NCBI RefSeq assembly: GCF_028476545.1
Contig: NW_026731827.1
Coordinates: 1,068,501-1,132,500, forward strand
Length of the DNA: 64,000 nucleotides
Origin: Physella acuta
Taxonomy: Eukaryota > Mollusca > Gastropoda > Physidae
Direction: 5' to 3'
The notes under the pieces were generated by a model. That model saw only the letters and a list, made by a program, of their open reading frames with translations. It made no database searches and was not told the origin of the DNA. The position numbers and the translations under genes are program-made. Shown piece after piece: positions 38,466-50,493 of the stretch (position 1 is its first letter; the number at the start of each line of letters is the position of its first letter).

Positions 38466-41065
38466 TTACCTTTTAAATAAACGCATAAGTATAGATAAAC
38501 ATTCTTGTCTAAACCTTTGATTACAAATGCTGTAAATAAACGGATTAGCTGAACTGTTGACGAGGAACATAACGAGGAAAAAGTTAAACATTGAAACTTC
38601 AACCAATGACAATTTACCGGTTAACTTGAAGGCGATTGCTACCAAAATTGTGACAAAAGTACTCAGGTAGCTGATGATGTAGATGACGCTGGTTGCTACT
38701 AGCATACGAGTTGTTTTACCTGCAGGTTTTTGATGTCTTGTTTTCTTGATTTTTTTATCTTTGTGACTTGATGCTTGACTTGCATTACAGATCGCTGTTG
38801 CAGCAGATATAATGGTGTCTGAAGACACGTCTTTAGAGTTCACTGCAGGAACAGATGTAGTGGTCACTGGAGTTGGAACGGCTGTGTTGTTTTTGAAAGA
38901 TACATCATTATCACTTACATCAGTTTCTGTTGTATTTACGACATCGGTGCTAAGATTGCAATCATGATTTACGTGATTTATTCTTGACATATCCATGTCA
39001 TGCGCTTTATCCGATTCACTATGTGACTCGTCTGAAGGTCGATTGACTTCTACTCTAATCTGCTCAATGTATTGTAGCCGATTATTTGTTTGTATCGATA
39101 CCACACCTGAGTAGACTCGGCGTCTTCTGGCCTCTAAACCAATCAAAATGTAGAGCGTGGAAAGGGTCACGGAACAGGTAATGAAGACAATAATAAACAG
39201 CCCGAGGCAAATCATTGGCCAGGGTGAGTGGACATACGCGTCAGATACTCCACAGTTGTAGCGTATTTTGCCTTTATGCCCAATGTCTGAAGTTTTGATG
39301 CCATAGAAGACTGCAAACGGTAAGCTGAATACGATCGACAATACTACAACGAAGGCGCAAATTATTTTGGTTGTTTTGTTGTTGATTTGTTTTCCAAAAG
39401 GTTTGCAGATCTTCCTGTATCTGTGAAAAAGATAGATATTTTCTGTTCCCTTAATACAATGCACTTTTTTAACAACTAAATTGGCGCTAAAATATAAATT
39501 ATTACGAAACACGTTTTGTACCTAACTATGGCAACAACCAACAACAGAATGGCCGATGTCCACGATGTCACACTGTTACAGAAATAATGCAATTTACAGA
39601 TGGTGACATTTGTGTACGTCCATGTGTGACTCATTTGATAAGCTGTACCTGCAATAAAAAAAAAAACATTTTTTTTATATTTTAAAAAACATTTATAGCA
39701 ACACGCTTTTAAATCCACTGAAAATAAGAAAATAAAATTAATCTGCTTTCTTTCATAAAAGCTTTTGTCGCTCATGAGATCTTTTTCATTTTTTATCAAA
39801 ATGATTATGAAAGAAAGCAGTTTAGTTTTATTTTCTTATTTTCAGTGCATTTAAAAGATTTTTTGTTATAAAGTTGTTTTTTTTTATGTGTTTAAGTTTT
39901 TAATGTTTAGTGATTCCTAATTTACGAAGTCGCCACGATTAAACATATTTGCTTCAAAAACCATTAGAAGTTCGTGATATCTGAAAGACGATTATTAAGC
40001 CCGTGAATTTACAGACATCAGCAAGCTCATATGGTGAAGGATAGTTCTTAATCTCACTACCTGCCCTTAGTTTAAAATTGTTTAAAAATGTTATTATCTG
40101 TTCCTAATAGCCTTCTCAGATCTACCGACTCCATGATTGTAGACATTCTCTTTAACCACAGCTCACTAGACTGATAGGGCGATCATGTCTTGCTAGTTAT
40201 CTCCTATTCTGTTATTGGCCGTAGAAATCTATCGAGTGATTTAGTTTTGTTTTCTCTCCTGAGTTTCAAAACCGTTTGATTAACTTTTAATGACTAACTA
40301 AACATCAATTAAATTTCAAAATAAATAGGGTTGAATTGTCATTGAAGTGGAAAGTTTAAACGAAATCGCTGCATTCGAGGTGGGTCAAAATTGAGTTACA
40401 AGATTTGCCGCAAACCCACAAACAATCAAACAAACAAACAGAAGGTCGTTGCGAGCTAAACAAAAACAGTTTCACTGTATTGCTTTATGTGATGGCGCAA
40501 GTAAAACTAGTCAAAAATATGCCAAAGAAAGGAGAGAGGTAATATAGTGTTAGTCAGCTAGACATTGGTCAACCAGAACCAAAAGAATTATTAATTAGGA
40601 ATAAACTGGCTGATCACTTGTGACGGTCAGCTGATCAACGTAAGCGTTAAAAGTCGAGCGTGTGTGATGGGAAAGTCGAGGTCTTTTTCCAAAGCAGTTG
40701 GAGATTAGCAGTTGTTATGCGCAGATAGTTGAGAACTATTTTAAAATAAATATTCTAGCATGTGTTTTTTTTTTAATGACTTTCGATAATTGTTATCTAA
40801 AAATCTTACCTGGAATCATAACAAGATTAGTGAGTGTGTCCATCACAGCTATAGCCTGGATCAAGATTACAGTTGGTGTTTTGTTCCGTTTCCGTGAATA
40901 AACAATTAGAATCAGGGAATTCCCGATGATTCCACTGACAAAAGCCAGAGCCATAAATAAAAATGATGGGATATTGGCAATGTTGTTGTCCGACTGGCGC
41001 CTGTTCAGATATTCCCATCTTTCTTCTTCAGATACATTGAATGAAGCATTAGGCTGGTTTGCCAT
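38466..41065 (-). CDS. Rhodopsin-like (class A) GPCR, gene D, three exons
   Basis: Predicted exons are 40810-41065, 39522-39648 and 38466-39420, giving 445 residues, the longest intact member. Shared features are the two N-terminal glycosylation sites, D2.50, C103 with the ECL2 Cys, a long polar third loop, and NPFIY at 420-424. The TM3 motif is VRY. In ECL2 the usual GYNCGVSD reads RYNCGVSD. The MANQPN start is used because the DNA just upstream has lost the alignable frame seen in B and C. The stop lies in an AGGTAAG donor-like sequence, as in A. Intron 1 (1161 bp) carries a long hairpin next to exon 2, and intron 2 is 101 bp. As with the others, the peptide or odorant ligand is unknown. 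Confidence 0.85.
39706..39857. repeat. Inverted repeat in gene D intron 1
   Basis: The arms 39706-39757 and 39805-39857 are inverted copies over about 52 bp (ctgaaaataagaaaataaaa and the matching attttcttattttcag), with a loop of about 47 bp. A degenerate version lies at about 29190-29310 in gene C intron 1. It is likely a MITE inherited before the C/D duplication, and in the transcript it would fold as a hairpin about 60 nt upstream of exon 2. Confidence 0.7.
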
Positions 41066-41089
41066 TGTTTTCAATTGTTATAACCTGAT

Positions 41090-42642
41090 ATTAGAGGCTC
41101 GACTTTTTATACGTAGCTTCAAGTACTTAGTGTGACGTACTGATTCAAATATCACTTCAGACAACAAAAGACTAAAATAATAAACTTTCTCGCTAAACGC
41201 TGTTCATGCTTACCCTTCTTGAATTAAGAATCGAACATAAAAAGACAGTATCCAAATAAGTATTCGCTGTCTACTACATCTCCACAGAGTCCAAGTTACA
41301 ATTAAACTAAGACACAAGTTCTAAATGTTAGCAATCGTAATTTGAAAAGAGTCAAACGATTAGCAGAACTATGATTCACACTTGTCTTTTAGGCGGATGT
41401 AAAATTATAGCCATTTGTTTTTTGTTTGTTTTTTTCACTTTATTGTGGAATTCAGCCTTGTGTATTATGTATGAACTGCGAAAAAGCATTGTTGTATGCT
41501 TATCTAAAACTGTTTGAAACAAAGATTTAGTTATAAAGTGATGTTCGTTGACCATACATGTACTACACCAGATGTTTCTATAAATAGAAAGATCAAATGC
41601 GAAATAAACAATCAAACAATAGACAATTTATCTGAGTACTGCACACGTTTCAATACTTAAAGATTTTTATTTTTAATTTGCTGATTCATTTAATTCACCA
41701 AGTCAACTCCTGCAATTTTTACTTTTTTAATTGTTGCAACTGTCAGCGTTGGAGTTAATGTCTCCCATACAAAGTTTACTGTCTCGTTTTATACCTTATC
41801 TAATGTTTGTTGTGGCATATCATAATACGGCTCTAAGGAGCTTCTTGTCTAACTTGAGTATTTTGTGGCTTACATTTTACATTTGTTTGCTCGGAACTAT
41901 TCCATTTTCTTCTTATCTTAATCCTCATCACTCCCTGTGATTAGGTTTCAAAATTTTTATAAATATGTAATACAAGTTTGATGATTTGGTCGATTCTTCA
42001 AGTTTTTCGTCAAGAGGTGTATCGATAGTCTGATTCCCGCGGGTTTTCACCAGCCAACGTCATGCTATCGAGGTGGTATCTTCATGAGTGGGATTTGTTG
42101 TGATAATGTGTCCAGCTCTAGTTTCTCTACTCACAATATATCCACTGATGGCTGGTTTACCCAGGTAGTTTCACCAGAGCCGTCCTGGCCCCTAGTCTGA
42201 GTATAGCTCTGGTGTGACCTACATGGTTAGCTAAAGGTCTTGTAGAAACCACCAACATACTTCACCCGCTTTCCCTATATGACAGGGTCCGGTGAAGGGG
42301 TAAGCTGCATAACCTTTGCTCCTTAGGGGGTTCGTAGTCAAGTCAACTCCACCGTGAGAATATATGCTGGGATTGTGGCGACATTTCAATGGTTTAGGAT
42401 TAAAGAAAATAGTGATTTAAATGTTATAGAAAAAAATATTTTATTTAGGAATAACTTTTAAAATTGAGTTGATAAAACTATTGACATATGTGTAATATAC
42501 GAAAAGAAGGGGGATAATGAAATATTACGTTAAAAATTCTAAATTAGTTTAGATTATCTCTCTTGACGGGATCGTATTGCGTTAGGCAAATCCCGGTATC
42601 TATTTCTAAATATGGCTGTTGATTTGAAACATTAATAACTAC
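41090..42642. repeat. 5'-flank duplication block of gene D, left part
   Basis: Matches 31260-32810 (gene C) and 13600-15380 (gene A). It stops inside an aacattaataactac segment, and the continuation tctgatcagcatta is found at 45621. About 45 bp present in A and C are deleted just before the break. Confidence 0.8.
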
Positions 42643-42741
42643 TAGACTACCCGTTATCTAGTTAGATAATTGTGGGTTTCGGGGGTCATCCATAAATGGC
42701 ATCACGTCTGTCAGCACTTATCATCCCAAAATAACCAGACC

Positions 42742-43071
42742 CAGAGGCGTAGCGAGGGGGGGGGGGGGGGGCGGGGGTGCGGACCGCACCGGGTGACACC
42801 ATTTAAGGGGTGACCCCAAGGCAAAAAAAAGCAAAATATATAGAGAAAAACTTGACGGGGGGGGTGCAAATCGAAAGTTTGAGGGGGGGGGGGTGCAAAT
42901 CGAAAGTTTGAGGGGGGGGTGCAAATCGAAAACTTGAGGGAGGGGGTGCAAATCGAAAGTTTGAGGGGAGGGGTGCAAATCGAAAATTTGTCCCCGGGAA
43001 GTCGCTACGCCTTTGGGGGTGACACCATTTAAGTGCCGCACCGGGTGACACCCGACCTCGCTACGTCATTG
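42742..43071. mobile_element. hAT-like MITE with GGCGTAGCGAGG ends
   Basis: The left tip is CAGAGGCGTAGCGAGG and the right tip, on the other strand, CAATGACGTAGCGAGG. A perfect 8-bp target duplication accagacc lies at 42734-42741 and 43072-43079. The interior has ggtgacaccatttaa segments in opposite orientations and five units of the 24-bp cgaaagtttga..ggtgcaaat G-rich repeat. It is the same family as 55345-55688. Long frames across it are spurious. Confidence 0.9.
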
Positions 43072-43104
43072 ACCAGACCCCACATTCAAAAAGACGTTTT
43101 TTAT

Positions 43105-43190
43105 CTTTTAAAATCACCGATTTCGGCTGAGCATGGGTCTGACCACACTATCCCTTCATAAACTGACGTCACAGGTGACCCTTTAAAAGT
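43105..43190 (-). mobile_element. SINE body fragment
   Basis: Reverse complement of the body of the SINE at 12600-12990, containing atttcggctgagcatgggtc and ccacactatcccttca. The tRNA-like head is absent. Confidence 0.5.
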
Positions 43191-43287
43191 TGTATTAATT
43201 TTAATCACACCTACTTCAAAATTTAGCCCTCATTCTCCAAAGCAATTTTAAAATGCTTTTCTGGCATATCTAGCCCTGGCAACCTAT

Positions 43288-44663
43288 CAGTAGCGTACGC
43301 AGGGGGGGAGCAGGGGGAGCGGCCGCTCCCCCTCTGGCCATTTTCAGCAAAGTGGCGCCTTTTTGGAAACTTTTTAAACTCAAAGTTTTAAACAATGATA
43401 TTTGTTAAAAATATATTTTTGGTCGGCACATCTATGTAAATCACAACATTTCGTTTCATGCAGCAATTAAGCATTATTGTACTAGTCTAGTAGTTTCTAC
43501 GTTTACAACACGTATTAACAGCTGCATCAGTTTGCCATTCTAAAAATAACCATTATGATGCATTGCAATGTTTAAAAAACCTCTACGGTAGTACCACTTG
43601 GCAAGAGGGGTGTTAAGTTTAAGGCAACTGTATAATGTATTTGCTTACGAATAATTGAATTAGAAAATGTTATACATAAAACTTCACACATAATTACTTT
43701 ATATATATACAGTTACAACCCTCCTCCCCCATGGACCCCTTCGTAAAAAAAATATTGTCATAATACCACTGCTACTTATTTAAATCTATTTATGTAATAT
43801 ATATTTGCGTAATATATATTTGTGTAATATATATGTATATTTAGAACAGTCATCTAAAAACTGACGCTATGTTCACTCTGAGTTGGTTATCTCCCCCCCC
43901 CCCCACACACACACACCTCACCACCACAATTGTGTAGAGCGACATTAATGTCACACCTAGGTATACACTGGGTTGGATAATTGCCCTAAAATGAACGGAC
44001 AGAGGTGAATGAAGTTGAAACCCCCCCCCCAACCCACCCCGAACTGATCTGTTAAGTACATGTAGAAAAATGCGTAATGATGTACCAAAGTACCATGCCG
44101 CCAGAAAATTAGCTTTTTAAACGTAAAACTCTGTGAATATTGTTATTGTAATTACCAGTAAAAAGGTGTGTGATCAATACAGTGATCTAACCCATACCTA
44201 TCACTAAGTTGAAAAAAGATTTTTAAAGAACTCAAAGAAGCAGTAGTTAATTAAAATATATGCTCTGAACTAAATGACCGATATTTAGTTAAATGTAGGC
44301 TGTTATTCCGAAAGTTTCTCCATTTTATCGAAAAGCGTGGTTTTATTCCAACTCTGATTTTAAAAACTTTCATTATGCTGTAATACTTAAGCATTTATGG
44401 TGACGATATAATAAATTATGATTATAGACAAAAACATTTTGTAAACACGAATAATGTTAAACAATTTCACTATATTCAAAAGTAATTATTTATTTGTTTG
44501 ACATTTATAATTAAATGCGTAGATATATACATATTTATATTAAGAGAGTGATTATTTCCCCTATTTCACTTGTCTTAAATAATTTCCCAGGCATTATTAT
44601 GAAAGAAATTTTTTTTGCAAGAATTACAAACAGATTGTGTTACGTTCTTTGTTTTTGGTTGTA

Positions 44664-44729
<66 letters not shown>

Positions 44730-44813
44730 CACGTATATAGAACGTGTTAAAAATTCGGCGCCTTTTTTTGCTCTTTTCGCTCCCCCTACAACCAAAACCT
44801 GGATACGCCTCTG
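43288..44813. mobile_element. hAT-like non-autonomous element, 1.5 kb
   Basis: The tips are CAGTAGCGTACGCAGG and, on the other strand, CAGAGGCGTATCCAGG. The flanks are caacctat (43280-43287) and ccacctat (44814-44821), an 8-bp target duplication with one mismatch. Short C-rich and G-rich stretches and a (TA)n array at 44666-44726 lie inside. No transposase is recognised in any frame. A partial copy lies at 9100-9811. Confidence 0.8.
44666..44726. repeat. (TA)n microsatellite
   Basis: About 60 bp of TA inside the hAT-like element. Confidence 0.95.
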
Positions 44814-44919
44814 CCACCTATAGCATGTTTATATGACGTGAAAACCCGACATTTTGCTCGTGGTAATTATGGCCTAAAAATTAGCGACCGACCACGCCTC
44901 CAAGTTAGCGAGTAATCCT

Positions 44920-45115
44920 ACTATATCTAGATCTAGAACCTAGTTAGATAGGCCTACATCCCATGTATTCTCGAATTAGATGTTCATTGAAGCTAAACAA
45001 AGATTTATATAAAATAATTAAGGCCTGAAATAGATTCTAGACGTAGAATTTACATTAAGTCTAGATCTAGAATTTACGTAAAGTCTAGTGACCAAGATCT
45101 AGATCTAGATTCCTA
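44920..45115. repeat. CTAGATCT-rich dispersed repeat
   Basis: Reverse-orientation relative of 12256-12530, with several tctagatctaga palindromes and the flanking cattgaagctaaacaaag segment. Confidence 0.55.
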
Positions 45116-45591
45116 ACTTTTTCTTCCTTCGACAGCTGATCTGTAGATCTCGAGAAATGTATCGTATAATAAAATTTTAAAAAGTGTTAAAACTTTGACG
45201 TATTGTTAAAGTTATAGCCGACAGAAAATTAGCTTTAGAACGCGTTAAACTTTGGAATGGGAACACAATCTTCTTCGATCGACGCCGCCATTTTATTGTA
45301 CTAAAAAGTAAACAAAACTTGTGACGTCACTATTCAGTCAAAGAAAGCCATTGTTTCAAAATTTTAAAATTAATGTTGTTAATCTACCTATGAATAAATC
45401 AATAAATTAATTAACGTCTTTAAATAAATTTGTGATTAACAGTCTGTCTGAAAACAAAAATTGTTCTCTACCTACATACTATTTTACAGCTCTCCACATA
45501 GAGTAGAACCATTTACAATAGTCAATCAGACAAAGAAAAAAAAAAGAATAAATATTCAAACATGTAAACAAACTTGAGTTTCGGTAGTATA
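45116..45591. other. Inserted DNA of unknown nature
   Basis: The remainder of the 3-kb stretch that splits the gene D 5' block. It is AT-rich, with no element end or coding recognised. Confidence 0.4.
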
Positions 45592-45620
45592 TAGATAGAT
45601 AGATAGATAGATCGATAGAT
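45592..45620. repeat. (GATA)n microsatellite
   Basis: About seven GATA units with one CGATA variant, marking the right edge of the insertion in the gene D 5' block. Confidence 0.85.
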
Positions 45621-46420
45621 TCTGATCAGCATTATTTTCTCAATTTTAATCCAGAAATGCTTCCGTAAATTTTAAGTATGTTAGAAAACTAGAATTGAAA
45701 ATATAATTTGATCTAGAATGCAGTTTATGTAAACTACCTGTTTTTTTTTTTTTTTTTTTTGTTTTTTTTTTTGTTTTTTTTAATACCACGCAAAAATTGG
45801 TTTCATATGCTGTATTGGCTTGGGGTTTGTTGGTGTGTGTGTTTTTTTTTTTTTTTTTTTTGCTATTTTATCAGTTAGTTATCGAAGAATCAGTATTTTC
45901 GAAAAGAGGGCGACTTAAACGAACCATGACGTCACCAGTTAAATTCTAAACCAAGCTATGAAAATCACTCATGCCTGTCTTTACTTAAACACGGGAGACT
46001 ACTCCTGGCTAAATGGCATCCTAAACGAAAATAGCGTTTTAAAATACTTTTCATTATATTCTGTATCGCTTGTAAAAAGTGTATGTGACGTAAGTTGTTT
46101 CTGATGTTGGGCTGCGTTTTAGAAGCTTTAGATTCTAATAGATTATATTTGTCATCACCAGTTCGGTATGATAGAAAACTTTGACCTTCAGACCTATATA
46201 ATAACGTTCTTTCTTAGAGTTGAATAAAGGGCGTGGTCTTACAGCAGACAGGTTGCACGTTCGTGTACTCCGTCAAGTCGAATCTCTTACTTATAATTTA
46301 TGAATTAGCTCTAATCCAGCAGTATTATCTTTTAGATCTAATTTTAAGCGAGAGGATCAAGGATGAATGATGACGTAATCATTTTTCCTCGAGTTATATT
46401 TATATATTATCATTTTAAAC
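45621..46420. repeat. 5'-flank duplication block of gene D, right part
   Basis: Resumes the block interrupted at 42642 and matches 32815-33480. It contains two long T runs (45740-45780 and 45842-45862). Confidence 0.75.
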
Positions 46421-46940
46421 TTTCCCGATGATACCAGCTATAAATGCGATACATTTGCTTTATGTAGTTCATTTGATGAGGCCAACGTTGAAATAATTGT
46501 ATTTAATTGAATATTTTTGTCATCTGTAATGTACATTATTTTTTGTTTGTTTATTTAACATGAGGAAATACCTTTAGCTTTGTTTGTTTTTATTTCATAT
46601 CTGTAGCTTTAAAAAAACGAGCAAGTACCTTTAAATACCAGGTAATCTTTACTATTTCATTACTATTCAGCTTTTTAACTACACGATGAAACGTTTTGCT
46701 AACTCTAATTTCGATTTTCACTATAAATGATTTTTTTCTTTAATGCAACGTACATTAGTTTCGAAAAACTTAGCAATTATGGATAAAGCACATTGGTTTT
46801 TATAACAGAGGATTTTATAACAAATCACTAGCCCTCAGAAAGATCGACAGACGGAAGTTTTAACAGTTACTGCAAGAATGGGATCACCACTGAGCAAAAA
46901 CTGTAAGCAGAAAATTTTCTTTATTATCTGAACAGTTTTT
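46421..46940. other. AT-rich intergenic DNA, no gene seen
   Basis: Nothing recognised on either strand. Confidence 0.5.
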
Positions 46941-48300
46941 ACTTTCTCGCATACGAAGTATAGAGGAAGTATTGTAATCGTGCAAAAAATTGAAATCGAG
47001 ATTTTCAGACGTTTTACGCCACCCTTAGTCGGAAAAACAGTTTTGCTATTTTGTCCCAATGGTTGAGTGTGTATGCAGATTTGTGTGTGTGGATAAGTGT
47101 TGTGACCTACTTAGGTCTTCTTTTTTTGTTTGACTTTATGATATTTAATTGGCCTTGAGTGGTTTGTTGTTCAAACTAAAGAAATTTTCCATCACACTCA
47201 TGTGATAGTATTCACCACTGAGTTCGTTTGGCTCGTGCTTTGGCTACTTCCTCCCAATAGTCCTTGACATTGAGGTCGACATCCCATAATTTAGGAGTCG
47301 TATATGAGGCAGGAATTTTCCTCGGGCGGCAGCCCACGAGACATCTTCGGTGAGAGAGAGAGAGTCACGTTCGACGCCATTTTGTATTTTCTAGTTTAAA
47401 AGCAGCAATTATCTTTGTACTCAGTATTTTTCTGTGTCTCACTTTGACAACGTGTATGTTGTGTTGATTACTTAGGTACCGTATCCAGTGTTAGTAGGTT
47501 CAGTGTGTTATTCTTTAACTCGTAAGTTGGGTCTTTCATTATTTGTAAATTTCTATTTTTTTACGTAGTTTTCTATTATTTAGACTTGTATACATATTAG
47601 AAGGTTGTAGATTGATTAAAAGTATTATTAGTTGCAGGTCTTCGTGTGTGTTTTTACCCTAGACATTATATTCGAATCCATGGAGAGTTTTTGTTGTCTG
47701 GTAATCTTTTAGTTTTGTAAGTCGTCAATCTATGACCATGCAAAACGAATTCGGGTATTGCGATATCTTTAGCAGTGGTAGAGGTACGTAATAGTGTGTG
47801 TATGTCTTTCACACGATAACTTGAGTACCGTTACAGCTAGGTTGATGAAATTTTAGTTATGTATCAACTTTTCAGCAATTTCCGATTACCGGAAGTAAAA
47901 CTTATTCTACTCTTGTTTTTTCAAAAGCCTATAACTTGAGTACTGTTTCAGATAGATAAACGAAATATTAAATATAAGTTAAAGATCTAATCTTCTGCCT
48001 TTTTGCAAATTTTGAGTAATCTCCATTTACCGGAAGTAGTACTTAACGCTATTTCCGATTTCTCAAAAAAACGTATATAAATTTAAAAAGTACTAATATT
48101 TCGCACTATTATACACATATTGTTTGCTGTTCTCTTCGTGCGCAATTCTATTTTCTACGAGATTCTATTTTATTATTAAAAGTTTAAGTTATTAAAAACG
48201 AATTAAAAATCAGATCTATATCTTGAGTTGCCACCCCCGGCAGTGTTATATAAGAATATTCGAGAAAGTTTAGGGGAGATCACTCCCGCTTTATTTTTGT
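46941..48300 (+). mobile_element. Palindrome-ended dispersed repeat (R2), interrupted
   Basis: The left end actttctcgcatacgaagta followed by tagaggaagt matches the copies at 56366 and 34035. The right part, from acacgataacttgagtaccg (47813) through aatattcgagaaagttt (48251) to the ctttattttt end, matches 56521-57035. Between about 47095 and 47800, roughly 700 bp are absent from the 56-kb copy, so this copy carries an insertion. The inserted DNA has no recognised ends. Confidence 0.65.
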
Positions 48301-48367
48301 TACTTTAGTTTGCATGTATGATATATAGTCATGTCTTGTATCATTGTTTCCTTGTCTTGTCCTATAG

Positions 48368-48870
48368 ATAAATGTGGCACGGAGCAGATTCACACGCGTG
48401 GTCTCAGCTTTCCCGACCAGCCTGGTGTGTCAGGGCTCATGGACATCGATACACTAGAATGTAAATATGACAACATTCAAAAGACCATCACAGAAAAAGC
48501 CGACGCCTCTGACGTTGCTGAGTTAAAACAGACCGTGGAGGAGCTTAAGATGGCGATGAACGTGCTCAATGAACAAGACGACAACAGGACAAAGAAAATT
48601 AGCTGTTTGACGAAACTGACAACCGACTGTCAAGCCAATGTGTCCATGATATTAGGGGGCAACCTACAACAGCAGAAGAATATTTCTCAGCTGACCAGCA
48701 CCCAGGCCGAGACGGACAGGCTCATCAAGAACCTGGGAAAGGTTGTGGAGAGGAACTTTCAGGAGGGGGAAGAAATCAAAAGCAGGGTGCAGAGGCTGGA
48801 GGAGTCTCAGGACAAAGCCTCCAACAACATCGCCAGTCTGGCTGCTGCCGTCGATCTTTTCGTGACAGCC
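48368..48870 (+). CDS. Candidate coiled-coil exon
   Basis: An open reading of about 167 codons with a balanced, less AT-rich composition, unlike the DNA on both sides. A plausible acceptor (ttgtcctatag) precedes 48368 and a gtaaac donor follows 48870; the first two bases complete a split codon and the exon ends on a codon boundary. The product starts KCGTEQIHTRGLSFPDQPG, then has Leu/Ile heptads with Glu/Lys/Gln (ELKQTVEELKMAM, IKNLGKVVERNF, VQRLEESQDKASNNIA), indicating a long coiled coil. The FPD followed by a later Cys recalls the stretch after the RING in TRAF proteins, but that is a weak hint. No partner exon was identified. It could be one exon of a larger plus-strand gene or a displaced fragment. 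Confidence 0.45.
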
Positions 48871-48907
48871 GTAAACAATAGAGGGCAATATAGTTGGTAT
48901 ACTTGTA

Positions 48908-49180
48908 TTTTTAGTTTCCTAAAAAAAATACTTAAAATACTTTTAAAGACAATGACCTAAACTGTCCTAAACCAAAGGCCATTTTTGATATTTTTATTCT
49001 TTGTGGGTAATATCAATGACATAATTTTATGTTTAGTTTCCTAAAACATACTTGAAATACTTTTTAATACAATGACCTAAACCAACGGCCATTTTTATTC
49101 TTTGCTGGTAATATCAATGACATAATTTTACGCTTCGTTTGCAGTTTCCTGAAACATACTTGAAATATTTTTAAATGCGT
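48908..49180. repeat. About 115-bp tandem repeat, 2-3 units
   Basis: Units start at 48908, 49032 and 49138 with a agtttcctaaaacatactt type segment and contain caatgacctaaacc..cggccattttt and ggtaatatcaatgacataat. The third unit is partial. Confidence 0.75.
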
Positions 49181-50373
49181 TCATTAAGTTATACATTATA
49201 GACTATTATTGTAGAGGGCATAAGCATTATAAATAGCACAAGAAATTACTCAAAAATATATTAGAATTATTGATGTCTATTGTTGCTAGAAATAATGAAC
49301 AGTTACTTCTTAAAACAATGACCTAAACCAACGGTGTTCTTTTTTTTTCTTTCTGGTTTTATACATCTTTCTTATACTACTTTAAAATATCAAACGCGTA
49401 CTGCTCAATAGATATCTTTAAAAAAACGTAAGAAATGTTCATTAACGCAGCGATATTCTTCCAGGAGAGAAGGAATTCGTAACTACAACAACACGCTGTG
49501 GTGCCAGAATCAAAGCTCGATGTAAGTATTGAAGGGGACTGTGAAATAGTAGTGGTGGTCATAGCCTAATCATCAATGGTGTTAATAGTGTCGCTGAAAT
49601 AATGTAAAGGTGGTATTGCAATGGAGATGGTCATTGTGTTACCATGGTGATGTTTCTTAGGCAACACTGTTGTATGTGATGGTGAGGACTATTATGTTGC
49701 TACATTGATGTAATTAAGTAACCATGGAGATTACGCCTATACTACCAAGGTAATGTTTTAGTACTATCATCGTGCTGTGCTAGCATATTGTTTTTTCATG
49801 TGGATTTTTATTGGCTCAACATAAAAATAAATATGTTTCTTCATAGTGCTACTATGTGCTATAGTTGTGATGTATTCTTTGCAGGGACGTGTCGATAAGT
49901 GACTAAATCTGTTTACCTCAAACACTGGGAACGTCATCTGAAAGTGGCAGCCATATTGGAGACCAAACATCACAGACGTTATTAATATGCATTAAAAACA
50001 TCTAATCATGAGTCTCGTTTCAAAGATATTACATTCGTAACATTAACAATGATTTATGTTCAACCATATAACATTTACAATATAGCAAAACACTTTTTAT
50101 AGTTTTTTTTTAAATTTTATTTTTGTATTTCTTTATACCAATTTTCTTTAGTTAGCATAAAGCTATTTTTGTTCTTAATGATATTATACTCAAGAAAGAT
50201 ATACTGTTATAAATTACGTTTATTGTGGGTTTATTTTATTTCTTCAAATAAAAATTTACTAAGTATCACAACGGTTTTTTTTTTTATTTCCAAAAATAAA
50301 ACTTCCTTAACAACAGACAGTTTAAAGCTTTAATGAAACAAGCTCAACTCGTTATTGTCATTTTAAAACAAAA
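49181..50373. other. Intergenic DNA, no gene seen
   Basis: AT-rich, with a few ccatgg(t/a)gat..type direct repeats around 49640-49760 and a T run at 50270-50285. No coding recognised. Confidence 0.5.
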
Positions 50374-50493
50374 CTATAACACCAGAAAAAAAGCACAAAT
50401 GAAGTTAAAATTAAAAGAAAGAGCAATGTAACAAAGTACATGTAAAAAATGTAAAAAAAAAAAACTTTTTACAAACACAAATAGTCTAACACT

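Noticed and set aside
42721-43051. Pro-rich minus-strand frames
   Set aside because: They lie entirely inside the hAT-like MITE and reflect its 24-bp internal repeat.
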